This document shows, piece after piece, positions 63,203 through 64,000 of a stretch of 64,000 nucleotides of DNA. Position 1 is the first letter of the stretch. Every line of letters begins with the position of its first letter. The notes under the pieces were generated by a model. It did no database searches and was not told the DNA's origin. It worked only from the letters and a program-made list of their open reading frames with translations. Origin of the DNA: Pseudomonas sediminis (lineage in GTDB: Bacteria; Pseudomonadota; Gammaproteobacteria; Pseudomonadales; Pseudomonadaceae); the NCBI RefSeq assembly GCF_039555755.1, contig NZ_CP154631.1:1054001-1118000 (forward strand), read 5' to 3'. A program made the position numbers and the translations under genes.

Positions 63203-64000
63203 ATGAGTCCTGCCGCTTTCGATCACCTGACACCCGAGCAACTGCGCCAACTGGCCGCGCAGTTGAGTCAGCGCGTCGAACACCTGGAAACGCTCAACCA
63301 GCGGTTGAACCACGAACTCGCCGTGCTGCGGCGCCACCGCTTCGCCCGACGCAGCGAGCAGCTCAATGCCGACCAGCTCAATCTGCTCGACGAGATGATC
63401 GAGGCCGACATCGCCGCCATCGAGGCAGAGCTTGAGGCGGCCCGACCAGAGTCCGCCAAGCGCGAGCTACGGCAGCAGCCCAAGCGAGCGCCTCTGCCGG
63501 CCGAACTGCCGCGCACGCTGATACTTCACGAGCCGGACAGCACCCAGTGTGCCTGCGGCTGCCAGCTCAAGCGCATCGGTGAAGACGTCAGCGAGAAGCT
63601 CGACTACACCCCGGGCACCTTCACCGTCGAGCGGCATATCCGTGGCAAGTGGGTCTGCGCCCAGTGTGAAACGCTGATCCAGGCCCCAGTGCCTGCGCAG
63701 GTGATCGACAAGGGCATCCCGACTGCCGGGCTACTGGCTCAGGTCATGGTGGCCAAGTTCGCCGATCATCTGCCACTGTACCGCCAGGAAAAGATCTTCG
63801 CCCGCGCCGGGCTGGCCATCGCGCGCTCCACGCTGGCGCGATGGGTCGGCGCATGCGGCGTCCAACTGCAACCCCTGGTCGATGCCCTGCGCGACTGCCT
63901 GCTTCAGCAGGACGTCATCCTCGCCGACGAAACCCCAGTGCAGATGCTTGCCCCGTGCACAAAGAAGACCCAGCGGGCTTACGTCTGGGCTTATGCACCC
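63203..64000 (+). CDS. tnpC: IS66 transposase TnpC, 3' end beyond window
   Basis: The frame from ATG at 63203 is open for 266 codons to the window edge. An N-terminal leucine-zipper-like coiled coil (LAAQLSQRVEHLETLNQRLNHELAVL) is followed by a zinc-finger region (CACGCQLKRIG...CAQCETL). The DDE domain begins at QDVILADETPVQML, whose Asp is the first catalytic residue. The ~510-residue family length means about half is outside. Confidence 0.95.
   Translation, partial: MSPAAFDHLTPEQLRQLAAQLSQRVEHLETLNQRLNHELAVLRRHRFARRSEQLNADQLNLLDEMIEADIAAIEAELEAARPESAKRELRQQPKRAPLPAELPRTLILHEPDSTQCACGCQLKRIGEDVSEKLDYTPGTFTVERHIRGKWVCAQCETLIQAPVPAQVIDKGIPTAGLLAQVMVAKFADHLPLYRQEKIFARAGLAIARSTLARWVGACGVQLQPLVDALRDCLLQQDVILADETPVQMLAPCTKKTQRAYVWAYAP

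Larger units (their letters stand above)
62403..64000 (+). mobile_element. IS66-family insertion sequence, right end beyond window
   Basis: Three consecutive plus-strand genes (TnpA-, TnpB- and TnpC-like) in the standard IS66 order define it. The left boundary is only approximate: the element begins somewhere before the palindrome at 62415-62445, probably near CTAGCGGCATGG. Neither the terminal inverted repeat pair nor the 8-bp target duplication can be checked without the right end. Confidence 0.85.

Overview
The window looks like a chromosomal segment of a Pseudomonas species in the broad sense. Gene order follows P. aeruginosa in three blocks, as I remember that genome: the riboflavin/nusB/thiL cluster plus zinc-responsive operon and oprG (PA4051-PA4069 region), then ssb-MFS-uvrA-bfr-catalase, then the ribosomal/RNA polymerase megacluster ending in tRNAs, coaX and birA (PA4232-PA4280 region). 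GC-rich coding, GTG starts in uvrA and rplJ, REP-like palindromes and two tuf copies fit this. The species cannot be fixed from the sequence; a mendocina/stutzeri-like relative is only a guess.

Layout. 1-5490 (minus strand): nrdR-ribD-[FMN riboswitch]-ribE-ribBA-ribH-nusB-thiL; thiL runs off the left edge. 5634-7657 (plus): lipoprotein, ETF-beta-methyltransferase-like protein and CnoX-type thioredoxin/TPR protein. 7932-11733: a small unknown gene, then a Zur-box-preceded zinc operon (His-rich DUF2796 protein, ABC ATPase, FtsX-like permease, DUF3299 protein). 11927-16792 (minus): a TonB energy-transduction operon (DUF3450, TtpC-type ExbB, ExbB, ExbD, TonB, TPR) under a Fur-like site. 16986-21420: oprG with an ANR-type site, two sugar-nucleotide enzymes, ssb and a YajR-like MFS transporter. 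21712-27328: uvrA, a bacterioferritin-like ferritin and katG.

27617-59554 (all minus strand) is the translation/transcription megacluster. In transcription order: tRNA-Tyr/Gly/Thr, tuf, tRNA-Trp, secE-nusG, rplK-rplA, rplJ-rplL, rpoB-rpoC, rpsL-rpsG-fusA-tuf, the S10 operon, the spc operon and the alpha operon. Near-consensus sigma-70 promoters are readable before tRNA-Tyr, rpsL, rpsJ, rpsH and rpsM. Terminator-like hairpins precede most of them, so the cluster is probably several re-initiated units. 59696-62095 holds a SPOR-domain protein, coaX and birA. From about 62.4 kb an IS66-family element starts and runs off the right edge.

The most unusual structure lies outside the housekeeping genes. 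A roughly 145-bp element with terminal inverted repeats (MITE-like) occurs twice: once in frame inside the FtsX-like permease (10452-10594), and once ending one base before the uvrA GTG, where it supplies the ribosome-binding site (21552-21710). Another is a potential 18-codon leader ORF and SD-masking hairpin between the FMN riboswitch and ribE. I see no CRISPR array, rRNA gene, prophage or recognisable defence system.
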